From: Bacteroidota bacterium
Lineage (GTDB): Bacteria > Bacteroidota > Bacteroidia > Bacteroidales > Prolixibacteraceae
Reading direction: 5' to 3'
Length of the DNA stretch: 64,000 nucleotides
Assembly (NCBI GenBank): GCA_024278975.1
Contig: JAJRSD010000039.1
Coordinates: 1 to 64,000 of the forward strand
Shown here: in pieces, positions 33,097 through 42,302 of the stretch
How positions within the stretch are numbered: the stretch's first letter is position 1
Layout of the letters: every line of letters begins with the position of its first letter
Translations under genes and position numbers: made by a program
The notes under the pieces: generated by a model
What the model was told of the DNA's origin: nothing
Seen by the model: only the letters and a program-made list of their open reading frames with translations
Database searches by the model: none

Positions 33097-34041
33097 CTAA
33101 TCGGAGTTAACCATTTTCAGAAATTCCAGATTTCTCGACAATCCTTTAAATCCGGTTCGTTTTACTGCCGATTTTTTAAAAAGTTCATTAAAAGCAGGTC
33201 TTTCTATTTCGTGCCAATCCTCTTTTGTGAGTTGTAAAAGTTTTGGATGAGGTTCAAAACCCGGTTCATTGTGTGGTTCCGATTTCGAATTCCATGGACA
33301 AACATCCTGACAAATATCGCAGCCAAACACCCGATTTTCAAATTGTCCTTTTAGGTTTGCGTCCAAATCTCCTTTCAGTTCTATTGTTTGGTACGAAATA
33401 CATTTTCGGGCATCAACAACGCCACTGGCAACTATTGCTTTTGTTGGGCAGGCATCAATGCAACGAGTACAATTTCCGCAGTGGTTATTTACTAATTTTG
33501 TATCGTCGTATGGTAATTCGACATCCAAAATAAGTTCGCCAATAAAAAAGAAACTACCATATTTGGGCGATATTAGAATACTGTTTTTACCAATCCAGCC
33601 CAGCCCTGCTTTTTTTGCCCATACACGTTCCAAAACCGGGGCAGAATCGACAAAAGGTCGTCCGTTACAATCAGGAATTTCTTGCTGAATAAACTGAAGC
33701 AACTCCTTCAATTTATCTTTCATTATAAAATGATAATCAGTTCCGTAGGCATATTTCGAAATAATGGGTGCAGTTGAATCTGTTTGCATATTTTGGGGGA
33801 AGTAGTTTTGAAGGACAACAATTATAGTTTTGGCATTTTCGTATAATAGTCGTGGGTCTATACGTTTTTCGATGTTACGTGCCATGTAACTCATTTCGCC
33901 GTGCATTCCCTTATCGAGCCAATTTCGAAAAGGTTCTTGTTCGCCTTCAAGAAAAGCTGCTGGAATAATATTACATTCGAGCAAACCAAGTGATTTTGCT
34001 TTCTCTTTAATAAGTTTTGATATTTGATTTAAATATGCCAT
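33097..34041 (-). CDS. queG: epoxyqueuosine reductase
   Basis: 314 residues from the ATG at 34041 (MAYLNQISKLI); a start at 34152 would run 82 bases into the divergent gene and adds an unrelated leader. Catalyses the last step of queuosine synthesis in tRNA, epoxyqueuosine to queuosine, using cobalamin and two [4Fe-4S] clusters. Motifs: ARNIEKRIDPRLLYENAKTI near the start, VDSAPVLERVWAKKAGLGWI in the cobalamin domain, CGNCTRCIDACPTKAI and CDICQDVCPWN for the clusters. Divergent from the MR/MLE gene with 28 bases between starts. Confidence 0.93.
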   Translation of the reverse strand: MAYLNQISKLIKEKAKSLGLLECNIIPAAFLEGEQEPFRNWLDKGMHGEMSYMARNIEKRIDPRLLYENAKTIIVVLQNYFPQNMQTDSTAPIISKYAYGTDYHFIMKDKLKELLQFIQQEIPDCNGRPFVDSAPVLERVWAKKAGLGWIGKNSILISPKYGSFFFIGELILDVELPYDDTKLVNNHCGNCTRCIDACPTKAIVASGVVDARKCISYQTIELKGDLDANLKGQFENRVFGCDICQDVCPWNSKSEPHNEPGFEPHPKLLQLTKEDWHEIERPAFNELFKKSAVKRTGFKGLSRNLEFLKMVNSD

Positions 34042-34069
34042 TTTTATAAAAGTATTAAAACTAAACAAA

Positions 34070-35326
34070 ATGAGACTAAATCGCCGCCATTTTTTAAAAT
34101 CGACATCGATTGCTACTGCAGGTGCAATAGGTTTAAATTCGTGCAATTCCACTCCTGTAAAAGAGAGTGTTGATTATTCGAAACTCGACAAAATACTGGC
34201 AAAACCTGTACTAAAAAAGGAGTTATTTCGCAGCCCTGTAATTATTGAGTCGCTTGAGTTATTGCGATATAAGAACAACTTCCTCTGCCGCGTTCGCTCG
34301 AAAGATGGTGCGGAGGGAATTTCGGTGGGAAACAACGCACAATTACAATCGGTTTGGCCAATTTTTAATGTAAGGTTGCAGCCTTTTTATATTGGCAAAG
34401 ATGCACGAGATTTAGAAAACCTGTTTGATGAGCTATATGTATATAAAAGCAATTATAAATTGCAAAACCTCTCGCTCTGGGTTCCATGGGCAACTATTGA
34501 GTTCGCAATATTAGACATGCTTGGGCGAATTGCAGGTAAGTCGATTGGCGAATTAATCGGACAAATTCACAATCCGGAAATAGCAGTGTACCGGGCCAAT
34601 AATTATCGCGGAAAAACGGCTGAAGAATCGTTAGATGGAATAAAAAGGAATGTTGCAAAATCGCAGGCTAAAGCTGTCAAATTTAAGATTGGCGGGAGAA
34701 TGAGCAAGAATGCGGATTATCCTTCAGACCGTTCGGAAAAACTGATACCAATGGTAAGAGAGGCATTTGGCAGCAAAATGATAATTTATGCCGATTCCAA
34801 CGGATCGTACGATGCTAAAGAAGCAATAAGAATTGGGAAGATTTTAGAAGAATACAAATATGATTTTTATGAAGAACCTGTACCTTTTGATTGGTACCAC
34901 GAAACAAAACAGGTTACCGATGCCATGTCGATTCCGGTGGCAGGAGGAGAACAGGAACCAAGTTTGAGGAATTTTCGTTGGTTAATTGGTAACCACGCAC
35001 TCGACATAGTTCAGCCCGATATGTTTTATTTTGGTGGAATGATCCGGTCGATGAAAGTCGCACGAATGGCAGAAATTTATGGAAAACCCTGTGTACCCCA
35101 TATTTCAGGTTCTGGGTTGGGCTATTTGTATATGATGCATTTTGTTTCGGCAATTCCGAATGCTGGTCCGTTTCATGAATTTAAAGGCTTTAATAAAAAT
35201 ATTCCGCTTGAATGCCAAACTTCCGGATTAATAAGCAAAGATGGAATTGTTAAGGTGCCCACCGGCCCAGGATTGGGAGTTGAAATTGATCCTGAGTTTA
35301 TTGCTAAACATAATGTTGTTACCTGA
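34070..35326 (+). CDS. mandelate racemase/muconate lactonizing enzyme-like protein, Tat signal
   Basis: 418 residues. Twin-arginine-type leader RRHFLKSTSIATAGAIGLNS followed by Cys, so it may be a Tat-exported lipoprotein. Enolase superfamily: N-terminal cap (about 50-170) and barrel with VKFKIGG (KxK general base), YADSNGSYD (metal Asp), EEPVP (metal Glu), GGEQEPS (metal Glu) and PHISGSG (His on the last strands). This is the mandelate racemase subgroup, acting on sugar acids such as galactonate or similar. The exact substrate is not predictable. Export of such an enzyme is unusual outside Bacteroidota. Confidence 0.85.
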   Translation: MRLNRRHFLKSTSIATAGAIGLNSCNSTPVKESVDYSKLDKILAKPVLKKELFRSPVIIESLELLRYKNNFLCRVRSKDGAEGISVGNNAQLQSVWPIFNVRLQPFYIGKDARDLENLFDELYVYKSNYKLQNLSLWVPWATIEFAILDMLGRIAGKSIGELIGQIHNPEIAVYRANNYRGKTAEESLDGIKRNVAKSQAKAVKFKIGGRMSKNADYPSDRSEKLIPMVREAFGSKMIIYADSNGSYDAKEAIRIGKILEEYKYDFYEEPVPFDWYHETKQVTDAMSIPVAGGEQEPSLRNFRWLIGNHALDIVQPDMFYFGGMIRSMKVARMAEIYGKPCVPHISGSGLGYLYMMHFVSAIPNAGPFHEFKGFNKNIPLECQTSGLISKDGIVKVPTGPGLGVEIDPEFIAKHNVVT

Positions 35327-35416
35327 TTGCAAAATTTAATAACCTGAATTTGATATCAAATCAACATACAGCTTCAGAAGTTTTTGATTGCAACACGTTA
35401 CCGCATAAATTGTGGA

Positions 35417-35722
35417 TTAAAAGAAACCCAATTCTAACCGGGCTTCTTCGCTCATCATCGATTTTTCCCAGGGTGGCTCAAATGTTAAATCAACATTTAC
35501 AGTCTCTATTGTATCAACTGCCTGAGCGGCTTGTGTAATCTCTTCGACCAACATATCGGCAACGGGGCAGCCGGGTGCAGTCAGTGTCATTACAATACTT
35601 GCATTGTTTTTATCATCAACATCAACATTGTAAATCAATCCTAAATCGTAAACATTTACCGGAATCTCCGGGTCGTAAACCTCTCTGAGGTTCTCTATAA
35701 TTAAATCAATTCTCTTGTCCAT
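35417..35722 (-). CDS. sufT: SufT-like Fe-S assembly protein (MIP18/DUF59)
   Basis: 101 residues, all MIP18 domain: YDPEIPVNVYDLGLIYNVDV and MTLTAPGCPVADMLVEEI with the conserved Cys in the TAPGCP motif. SufT helps maturation of Fe-S proteins when iron-sulfur demand is high. It lies 4 bases downstream of sufE, so they form a two-gene unit, separate from sufBCDS at 36997-42177 by the oppositely oriented rubrerythrin gene. Confidence 0.88.
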   Translation of the reverse strand: MDKRIDLIIENLREVYDPEIPVNVYDLGLIYNVDVDDKNNASIVMTLTAPGCPVADMLVEEITQAAQAVDTIETVNVDLTFEPPWEKSMMSEEARLELGFF

Positions 35723-35726
35723 CTCG

Positions 35727-36155
35727 CTATCCCTTTTCTAAAATTCTATCATAAGCAACAGCGTACAACCTAATTTGTTTCATCATTGCAAGTAAACCAT
35801 TGGAACGTGTTGGCGATAAATTTTGTTTTAATCCCAAATCGTCGATAAAATGAAGCTCGTTGTCTAAAATCTCTTTTGGAGTTCTACCGGAAACTACCCG
35901 TAAAAGCAGTGCAACTAATCCTTTTACAATTACCGCATCGCTTTCTCCTTTAAAAATTATTTTACCATCAACCAAATCGGCAACAAGCCAAACCCTCGAC
36001 TGGCAACCTTTAATCAAATTCTGGTCGTTTTTATCTTTGGCATCGAGCGGTTCTAAATCGTTTCCTAGTTCAATTAAATAACCATATTTATCCATCCAGT
36101 CGTCGTACATCGAAAACTCCTCAATAATATCGTTTTGAAATTCTTCTATTGTCAT
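35727..36155 (-). CDS. sufE: SufE-family sulfur acceptor
   Basis: 142 residues. DDWMDKYGYLIELGNDLEPL near the start and LIKGCQSRVWL with the sulfur-accepting Cys (about 51), then GLVALLLRVVSGRTPKEIL. SufE takes persulfide from SufS and passes it to SufBCD. Coupled to sufT downstream. Complete compared with the usual 135-150 residues. Confidence 0.93.
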   Translation of the reverse strand: MTIEEFQNDIIEEFSMYDDWMDKYGYLIELGNDLEPLDAKDKNDQNLIKGCQSRVWLVADLVDGKIIFKGESDAVIVKGLVALLLRVVSGRTPKEILDNELHFIDDLGLKQNLSPTRSNGLLAMMKQIRLYAVAYDRILEKG

Positions 36156-36314
36156 TCTGTAAAGTTTTTATCGCATGCAAAGGTCGTAATTTTTTAATTT
36201 TGTACAACCCCCAAAGCATCCTTATTAAGAAAGTTTCAAAATTAGTATTATGATTGAACTGAATGAATTTATTACTGTTCTTTATAACAGAATTTAAACT
36301 TTAAAATTATTAAT

Positions 36315-36890
36315 ATGACAACACTCGCAGGAACAAAAACAGAACAGAATTTATTGAAAGCATTTGCCGGCGAATCGCAGGCACGAATGCGTTACGACTA
36401 TTTTGCAAGTCAGGCAAAAAAGGAAGGATTGGAACAAATTGCAGCTATTTTTGCAGAAACTGCTTTAAACGAAAAAGAACATGCAAAACGCTTTTTTAAG
36501 TTTTTAGAAGGAAGTATGGTTGAAATTACTGCAACTTATCCGGCAGGTAAAATTGGTACTACATTAGAAAACCTGAAAGCATCTGCCGATGGCGAAAACG
36601 AAGAGTGGACCGAACTTTATCCCGAGTTTGCAAAAGTTGCCGAAGAGGAGGGGTTCAGAGAAGTGGCAGCAGCTTTTAAAATGATTGCCAAAGTTGAGGA
36701 GGCACACGAAAATCGCTACCGCACTTTATACGAGAATATTGAGGCAGGCAACGTTTTTAAACGCGGCGACAAAGTAGTTTGGAAATGCCGTAATTGTGGT
36801 TTTATTCACGAAGGAACTGTAGCACCAAAAATGTGCCCGGCTTGTTTACATCCTCAATCTTATTTCGAAATTAAGGAGACGAATTATTAG
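36315..36890 (+). CDS. rbr: rubrerythrin
   Basis: 191 residues. Di-iron ferritin-like domain (1-145) with ExxH-type ligands in [28 protein letters not shown] and [10 protein letters not shown], and a C-terminal rubredoxin-like zinc/iron site CRNCG...CPACLHPQ (about 155-180). Peroxide reductase of anaerobes and microaerophiles, reducing H2O2 with electrons from rubredoxin or NADH systems. Its place within the suf genes fits protection of Fe-S clusters. A possible -7 element TAATTTTG lies at 36195-36202, but it is 113 bases upstream and uncertain. Confidence 0.95.
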   Translation: MTTLAGTKTEQNLLKAFAGESQARMRYDYFASQAKKEGLEQIAAIFAETALNEKEHAKRFFKFLEGSMVEITATYPAGKIGTTLENLKASADGENEEWTELYPEFAKVAEEEGFREVAAAFKMIAKVEEAHENRYRTLYENIEAGNVFKRGDKVVWKCRNCGFIHEGTVAPKMCPACLHPQSYFEIKETNY

Positions 36891-36944
36891 GAGAGTAGTA
36901 AGTAAAAAGTATGAAGTAGTAAGTAAAGAAAAATAGGATAGGAG

Positions 36945-36993
36945 CAAAGGGATGCCATCCCTGTAAATTTCAATACAAAGGGATGGCATCCTT
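36945..36993. repeat. paired palindrome GGGATGCCATCCC between convergent genes
   Basis: GGGATGCCATCCC (36949-36961) and GGGATGGCATCC (36980-36991) are each nearly self-complementary and also pair with one another around an AT-rich centre, giving a strong hairpin. It lies between the ends of rubrerythrin (+) and sufS (-) and may stop transcription from both sides. Short imperfect repeats of GTAGTAAGTAAA precede it (36893-36928). Confidence 0.6.
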
Positions 36994-36996
36994 AGT

Positions 36997-38214
36997 TCAA
37001 AACATCATCCGAACTCTATTTAAGGCCGCAATAAAAATATCAATTTCCGCTTTTGTATTGTACATCCCGAACGAGATACGGGCTGTTCCCTGAATTCCGA
37101 AATGCTGCATTACCGTGTCGGCACAATGGTGTCCGGTGCGAATAGCAATTCCCAGTTTATCAAGCAACATTCCTAAATCGTACGAATGAACTCCATCAAT
37201 ATTAAACGAAATAACACTTGTTTTCGTGGGTGATTCTCCGTAAAAATTCATCCCTTCAATTTTATCTAATTTCGATTTTGCATATTCCAAAAGTTCGTGT
37301 TCCCACTCAGCAATTTCATCTATTCCAACCTCGTTTATAAAATCGATGGCTGCACCAAAAGCAATTACACCTGTAATATTTGGAGTGCCCGCTTCAAATT
37401 TATAGGGAAGCTCGTTAAAGGTCGTTTTTTCGAATGACACTTCAGCAATCATCTCGCCACCGCCTTGATATGGCGGCATCTCGTTCAATAGTTTTTTCTT
37501 TCCCCATAAAACTCCAACACCATTTGGTCCGTACATTTTATGTGCCGAAAAAACATAAAAATCGACATCAGTTTTTTGAACATCAATTTTAATATGCTGA
37601 ACTGCCTGAGCTCCATCAACCAAAACAACAACGCCATTTTCGTGTGCAATTTTAGTTATTTCCGATATCGGATTTACAGTTCCCAAAACATTTGAAACAT
37701 GTGCTACTGCAATCAGTTTTGTTTTTTTGTTAATCAGTTCCGGAAGTTTCTCTATCTGTAAAACGCCATCGTCAGAAAAAGGAAGTTTAACAACCTTTGC
37801 ACCTTTACGCTGGGCTGCAAGTTGCCAGGGGACAATGTTTGAATGGTGTTCCATTTCTGAGACAATAATTTCGTCGCCGGCGTTTAGAAACTTTTCGCAA
37901 AACGAGCTTGCCACCAAATTTATACTTTCGGTTGTTCCTTTCGTAAAAATTATCTCTTCGCGTGATTCAGCATTAATAAAATCCTTTATTTTATCGCGAA
38001 CAGCTTCAAATTCTGCCGTTGCTTTGTCGGCCATAAAATGTGCTGCCCGATGAATATTTCCGTAAAAATCGTTGTGAAGTTGCTCCTCTTTCAATAAAAC
38101 CTGAACCGGTTTTTGTGCCGATGCAGCACTGTCGAGATAGACAAAAGTTTTGTTGTAAACCTGCTGATTTAATATTGGAAAATTTTCTCTGATTTTTTTT
38201 ATATTGTATCTCAT
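36997..38214 (-). CDS. sufS: SufS cysteine desulfurase
   Basis: 405 residues. PLP-dependent class V fold: pyridoxal Lys in FSAHKMYGPNGVGVLWGKK, VDGAQAVQH for cofactor binding, EMEHHSNIVPWQ, and the persulfide Cys in RTGHHCADT (about 360). Removes sulfur from cysteine and passes it to SufE. It follows sufD with 259 bases between, interrupted by a terminator, so it probably has its own promoter or depends on read-through. Confidence 0.95.
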   Translation of the reverse strand: MRYNIKKIRENFPILNQQVYNKTFVYLDSAASAQKPVQVLLKEEQLHNDFYGNIHRAAHFMADKATAEFEAVRDKIKDFINAESREEIIFTKGTTESINLVASSFCEKFLNAGDEIIVSEMEHHSNIVPWQLAAQRKGAKVVKLPFSDDGVLQIEKLPELINKKTKLIAVAHVSNVLGTVNPISEITKIAHENGVVVLVDGAQAVQHIKIDVQKTDVDFYVFSAHKMYGPNGVGVLWGKKKLLNEMPPYQGGGEMIAEVSFEKTTFNELPYKFEAGTPNITGVIAFGAAIDFINEVGIDEIAEWEHELLEYAKSKLDKIEGMNFYGESPTKTSVISFNIDGVHSYDLGMLLDKLGIAIRTGHHCADTVMQHFGIQGTARISFGMYNTKAEIDIFIAALNRVRMMF

Positions 38215-38413
38215 TGTGTTATTATTAATTGTCCGGTGGCTTTATTACCGGCTTGATACAAAGGTGCAAAAGATTCTGTAATTTTTGCGGATGTACTTTT
38301 CAAATTAAAAATTTATTACTCAGATAAAGATGTTCTGCAAAGGATTTTAACCTGTGCATAATATTTTGGGCACTAATAAAATGGCTAAATGCTATCGGTA
38401 CATAATGGAAATG

Positions 38414-38442
38414 AAAAAGCCAAATAGTTCAACTATTTGGCT
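38414..38442 (-). terminator. Rho-independent terminator after sufD
   Basis: On the minus strand AGCCAAATAGT - TGA - ACTATTTGGCT, a perfect 11-base stem, followed by TTTTC. It starts 32 bases after the sufD stop and separates sufBCD from sufS. Confidence 0.8.
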
Positions 38443-38473
38443 GTAATAATGCCATTTAGTATCATAAAATTGT

Positions 38474-39844
38474 TTACATCTCGCAATTATAAGCGCACTC
38501 GTGGCACCGTGCAATCTCCCCGTTTAAACGCTTTTCAACAAGTTCGTCAATCCGGTTTCCTAATGCTTCAACTTTAATTTTTCTGACCACATCGTGGGCA
38601 AAAGCATTCATCATCATCAAGCGCGCTTTGTCTTCATCAATTCCACGGGCACGCAAATAAAACATCGCCTCTTCGTCAATTTGACCAACCGTTGCACCGT
38701 GGCTGCATTTAACATCGTCGGCATCGATAATTAGTTGAGGTTTGGTTTGCATTTTTGCCTCGTCGGTAAGCAGCAGGTTATTATTTTGCTGAAATGCATT
38801 TGTATTTTGCGCATCGCGAACCACGTGAATCATCCCCGAAAAAGCTCCGGTCGATTCGCCATCCAGAACATTTTTATACACCTGATTACTTTGGCAATTT
38901 GGTTTTGCATGAATAATTTGTGTGAAATTATCGATATGCTGTTTACGGTCTAAAAATGCCATTCCGTACATATTGGCTTCGGCATTTTCGCCATTCAGAA
39001 CAAACTTCAAATTGTTTCTGATCAATCCGCCGTGCAAAGAATAAGTGTGTGTTGTTGCAACAGAATCTCTCTCTTGCTGAATAAAAACAGAGTTAATACT
39101 CGATGTTCTGTTGTGTTGATTTTGAAGTGTATAGTAGTCGAGATTTGCATTCTCTCCAACAAATATTTCAGTAACAGAATTATTTAAATAGTTATTCAGA
39201 TTTAAAGTGTGGTCGCAAAATATTAAATTTGTACTAGCTCCCTGTTCAATAATAATCAGATTTCGTTGTGTAACAAAAGTATCTGTTTCGGCTTGTAAAA
39301 AATTTATCAGCTGAATTGGTTTTTCAACTATTACATTTTTAGGAATATAAAGAAAATACCCATCTTTTGCATAGGCAGTGTTTAATGCAACCATCGAGTC
39401 GCTGTCAGTTTTTGCAATCTTTCCGTAGTACTCTTTTATTAAATCGGGATTATTATTTGCAATTTCGGCAAGACTGCATAAAATCACACCCTCGGGCAGA
39501 TTAAGCGATTCGTTACTTATCCGATGATACCAACCGTTAAAAATTAATCTTGGTTCGAGATTCAGCTGCGGCACATCGCAACGAAAAACTGTTTTTATAT
39601 CAACATTATTATTTTCCTTATGATGAACAAATTCGAAGTCGGGTAAAAAACGCGGATTCAAATTGGTGTATTTGTAATTTTCGTTTTTCTGTGTTGGAAT
39701 TCCCTGAATAATAAAATCCTGAAATGCTCTGTTTCGCACATCGTTTAAAACATACGACGACCCCTCAAAAAGAATCTCTTTTACCTTGTTATAGTGCGAA
39801 ATATATTTTAGCGATAAATCCGCTTTTTCAACTAAAACACTCAT
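38474..39844 (-). CDS. sufD: SufD, scaffold component
   Basis: 456 residues. SUF system FeS assembly domain in the C-terminal two-thirds: SSINSVFIQQERDSVATTHT, NCQSNQVYKNVLDGESTGAF, DVKCSHGATVGQIDEEAMFY and LRARGIDEDKARLMMMNAFA. Forms the SufBC2D complex with sufB and sufC. The ATG is 1 base from the sufC stop, so they are translated together. Two C-terminal cysteine motifs (CHECAYNCEM) are characteristic of this branch. Confidence 0.94.
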   Translation of the reverse strand: MSVLVEKADLSLKYISHYNKVKEILFEGSSYVLNDVRNRAFQDFIIQGIPTQKNENYKYTNLNPRFLPDFEFVHHKENNNVDIKTVFRCDVPQLNLEPRLIFNGWYHRISNESLNLPEGVILCSLAEIANNNPDLIKEYYGKIAKTDSDSMVALNTAYAKDGYFLYIPKNVIVEKPIQLINFLQAETDTFVTQRNLIIIEQGASTNLIFCDHTLNLNNYLNNSVTEIFVGENANLDYYTLQNQHNRTSSINSVFIQQERDSVATTHTYSLHGGLIRNNLKFVLNGENAEANMYGMAFLDRKQHIDNFTQIIHAKPNCQSNQVYKNVLDGESTGAFSGMIHVVRDAQNTNAFQQNNNLLLTDEAKMQTKPQLIIDADDVKCSHGATVGQIDEEAMFYLRARGIDEDKARLMMMNAFAHDVVRKIKVEALGNRIDELVEKRLNGEIARCHECAYNCEM

Positions 39845-39845
39845 T

Positions 39846-40598
39846 CTAATTTCCGTTTTCTTTTTTAATCCAGTCGTAACCTTTCTCTTCCAGTTCGAAT
39901 GCCAGCTCTTTTCCGCCCGATTTTACAATTTTCCCATGGTACAAAACATGTACAAAATCGGGGACAATATAATCTAATAACCGCTGGTAGTGCGTAATTA
40001 CGATCGACGATGTTTCCGGCGATTTTAGTGCATTCACTCCGTTTGCAACAGTTTTCAGTGCATCAATATCGAGTCCCGAATCGGTTTCGTCGAGAATTGC
40101 CAGTTTGGGTTCCAGCATTGCCATCTGAAAAATTTCGTTTTTCTTTTTCTCTCCTCCCGAAAAACCTTCGTTTACCGAGCGATTTGTGAGTTTTGTTTTC
40201 AACTCTACCAACTCCATTTTTTTTCGCATCAACTTTAGGAACTCTCCGGCTGTCAGCTCTTTTTCTCCCCGGTGTTTACGATGTTCGTTTACTGCTGTTT
40301 TAATAAAGTTAACCATCGGTACTCCCGGTATTTCAACAGGATATTGAAAACTTAAAAACAGTCCGTCTTTTGCTCTGGTCTCCGGCGATTTATCGAGTAA
40401 ATTTTCACCTAAAAAGGTGATTTCATCGGCTGTAATTTCGTAGTCGTCTTTTCCGGCAAGAACATTTGCCAGAGTACTTTTACCCGAACCGTTTGGTCCC
40501 ATAATAGCATGAACCTCGCCGGGTTTTATTTCAAGATTAATCCCTTTTAAAATTTCCTGTCCTTCAACCGATGCGTATAAATTTTTTATCGAAAGCAT
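39846..40598 (-). CDS. sufC: SufC ATPase
   Basis: 250 residues. ABC ATPase with Walker A GPNGSGKSTLANVL (about 34), Q-loop FLSFQYPVEIPGVP, signature NEGFSGGEKKKNEI, Walker B LAILDETDSGLDIDAL and switch His in VITHYQR. Drives conformational change of SufBCD during cluster assembly. The gap to sufB upstream (133 bases) is filled by an opposed pair of GC-rich repeats. Confidence 0.96.
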   Translation of the reverse strand: MLSIKNLYASVEGQEILKGINLEIKPGEVHAIMGPNGSGKSTLANVLAGKDDYEITADEITFLGENLLDKSPETRAKDGLFLSFQYPVEIPGVPMVNFIKTAVNEHRKHRGEKELTAGEFLKLMRKKMELVELKTKLTNRSVNEGFSGGEKKKNEIFQMAMLEPKLAILDETDSGLDIDALKTVANGVNALKSPETSSIVITHYQRLLDYIVPDFVHVLYHGKIVKSGGKELAFELEEKGYDWIKKENGN

Positions 40599-40605
40599 AA
40601 TAGTA

Positions 40606-40727
40606 AGCCCCCTCCAACTCCCCCACAGGGGGAGGGAAAGGAATTTGTTTTAATTGTTTTTATATAAAGTCATTTTAATTCTTTTTCTTGTTCCTTTCCG
40701 CCAGCTGGCGGAAGGTTAGGCGGGGCT
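40606..40727. repeat. opposed pair of AGCCCC palindromic repeats between sufB and sufC
   Basis: Left copy 40606-40643 reads AGCCCCCTCCAACTCCCCCA then CAGGGGGAGGG. Right copy 40691-40727 on the other strand reads AGCCCCGCCTAACCTTCCGC then CAGCTGGCGGAAAGG. Each folds into its own GC-rich hairpin, and the two face each other across 47 AT-rich bases, forming a 122-base composite that fills the sufB-sufC gap. The same family is found at 54651, 57662-57787 and 62045. It may reduce or process the sufBCD transcript. Confidence 0.75.
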
Positions 40728-40731
40728 TTTT

Positions 40732-42177
40732 TTACCCTACACTTCCTTCCAAACTAATTTGCAACAGTTTTTGTGCTTCAACGGCAAACTCCATCGGAAG
40801 CTTATTTAGTACCTCTTTGGCGTAACCGTTTACAATCATTCCAATTGCGGTTTCGGTGTCGATACCGCGCTGGTTACAATAAAAAATCTGGTCTTCGCCA
40901 ATTTTCGAGGTTGTTGCTTCGTGTTCTACAATCGATGATTTATTTTGAACATCGATATACGGAAAAGTGTGTGCCCCACAAGTATCGTTCAGTAACAGCG
41001 AATCGCACTGCGAAAAGTTACGCGAGTTTTTTGCGCCAGGCATAACTTTTACCAAACCGCGGTACGAATTGTTGCTTTTGCCCGCCGAAATACCTTTCGA
41101 AATAATTGTTGATTTTGTGTTTTTACCAATATGTATCATTTTAGAACCGGTGTCGGCTTGCTGATAATTATTGGTAACTGCCACCGAGTTAAATTCGCCA
41201 ACCGAATTGTCGCCAAGTAAAATACAACTTGGGTATTTCCATGTAATTGCCGAACCTGTTTCCACTTGTGTCCAGCTAATTTTCGACGAAACTCCACGAC
41301 AAATTCCACGTTTTGTAACGAAATTGTAAACCCCGCCAACACCCTCTTTGTTGCCAGGATACCAGTTTTGAACTGTCGAATATTTAACCTCGGCACGATC
41401 CATTGTAATAATTGCCACAACTGCTGCATGCAACTGATTTTCGTCGCGCATTGGTGCGGTACAACCTTCGAGATAACTAACGTAACTATCGTCGTCGGCA
41501 ATAATTAATGTGCGTTCGAACTGTCCGGTATTTGCTGCGTTAATTCTAAAATATGTCGATAACTCCATGGGGCAACGTACTCCTTTCGGAATATAGCAAA
41601 ACGAGCCATCGCTAAAAACTGCTGAATTAAGAGCCGAAAAATAGTTATCAGCAACAGGAACAGCCTGCCCAAGATATTTTTTTATCAATTCGGGATGTTC
41701 TTTTACGGCATCGCTAAACGAACAGAAAATAATTCCCTTTTCGGCCAGAGTATCTTTAAAAGTTGTTTTTACCGAAACACTGTCCATTACAATATCCACA
41801 GCTACTCCAGCCAAATGTTTCTGCTCTTCAACGGGTATTCCGAGTTTATTGAATGTATCCAGTAAATCGGGGTCAACCTCATCTAAACTTTCATATTTAG
41901 CTTCGGTTTTTGGCGCTGCGTAATAACTTATTTTCTGAAAATCTATTGGCGGTATTTTTAAATATGCCCAATCCGGCATCTTCATTTTTTGCCATTTTCT
42001 AAAAGCATTTAACCTAAATTCCAACATAAATTCAGGCTCATTTTTTTTAGCCGAAATGATTCTGATAACGTTTTCGTTTAGCCCGGTTTCTATAATATCG
42101 GTCTCAATATCAGTAACAAAACCGTATTTATACTCGCTTTGCGTAACGTCGTTTATTATCCTGTCTTTCTCTTCCAT
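40732..42177 (-). CDS. sufB: SufB, scaffold component
   Basis: 481 residues, usual length. [13 protein letters not shown]-type centre ([20 protein letters not shown]), [40 protein letters not shown] with active residues, and late C/E/H ligands in [20 protein letters not shown]. Site of Fe-S cluster building with sufC and sufD. First gene of the sufBCD unit, divergent from thiL with 125 bases between. A -7-like TATCTTTG on the minus strand (42238-42231) may serve it. Confidence 0.96.
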   Translation of the reverse strand: MEEKDRIINDVTQSEYKYGFVTDIETDIIETGLNENVIRIISAKKNEPEFMLEFRLNAFRKWQKMKMPDWAYLKIPPIDFQKISYYAAPKTEAKYESLDEVDPDLLDTFNKLGIPVEEQKHLAGVAVDIVMDSVSVKTTFKDTLAEKGIIFCSFSDAVKEHPELIKKYLGQAVPVADNYFSALNSAVFSDGSFCYIPKGVRCPMELSTYFRINAANTGQFERTLIIADDDSYVSYLEGCTAPMRDENQLHAAVVAIITMDRAEVKYSTVQNWYPGNKEGVGGVYNFVTKRGICRGVSSKISWTQVETGSAITWKYPSCILLGDNSVGEFNSVAVTNNYQQADTGSKMIHIGKNTKSTIISKGISAGKSNNSYRGLVKVMPGAKNSRNFSQCDSLLLNDTCGAHTFPYIDVQNKSSIVEHEATTSKIGEDQIFYCNQRGIDTETAIGMIVNGYAKEVLNKLPMEFAVEAQKLLQISLEGSVG

Positions 42178-42200
42178 TGTTCAATTTCAACAAAATAACA

Positions 42201-42216
42201 AGTAGTAAACACTACT
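42201..42216. promoter_or_regulatory. inverted repeat AGTAGT-AAAC-ACTACT in the sufB-thiL gap
   Basis: A 6-base inverted repeat with 4-base centre, 24 bases upstream of the sufB start and just before the divergent promoters. It could be an operator for the suf genes. No regulator is visible nearby. Confidence 0.3.
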
Positions 42217-42226
42217 GTTTAAAATT

Positions 42227-42258
42227 TTTGCAAAGATATAAAACTATGGGTATTTTTG
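42227..42258 (+). promoter_or_regulatory. thiL promoter
   Basis: TTTG at 42227-42230 and TATTTTTG at 42251-42258 are separated by 20 bases, an exact match to the Bacteroidota -33/-7 promoter (TTTG, 19-21 bases, TAnnTTTG). The start codon follows at 42303. Confidence 0.75.
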
Positions 42259-42302
42259 CAGCGAAGAAAACATAATTAATACCTTTTTGTCTTAATTTAA
42301 CT

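Noticed and set aside
33097-34152. Longer queG reading from the ATG at 34152
   Set aside because: It overlaps the start of the divergent MR/MLE gene and adds 37 residues unlike the family; the ATG at 34041 begins the normal QueG N-terminus.
36893-36928. Short GTAGTAAGTAAA-like repeats suggestive of a CRISPR or tandem array
   Set aside because: Only two to three imperfect units with no spacers of even length; low-complexity sequence.
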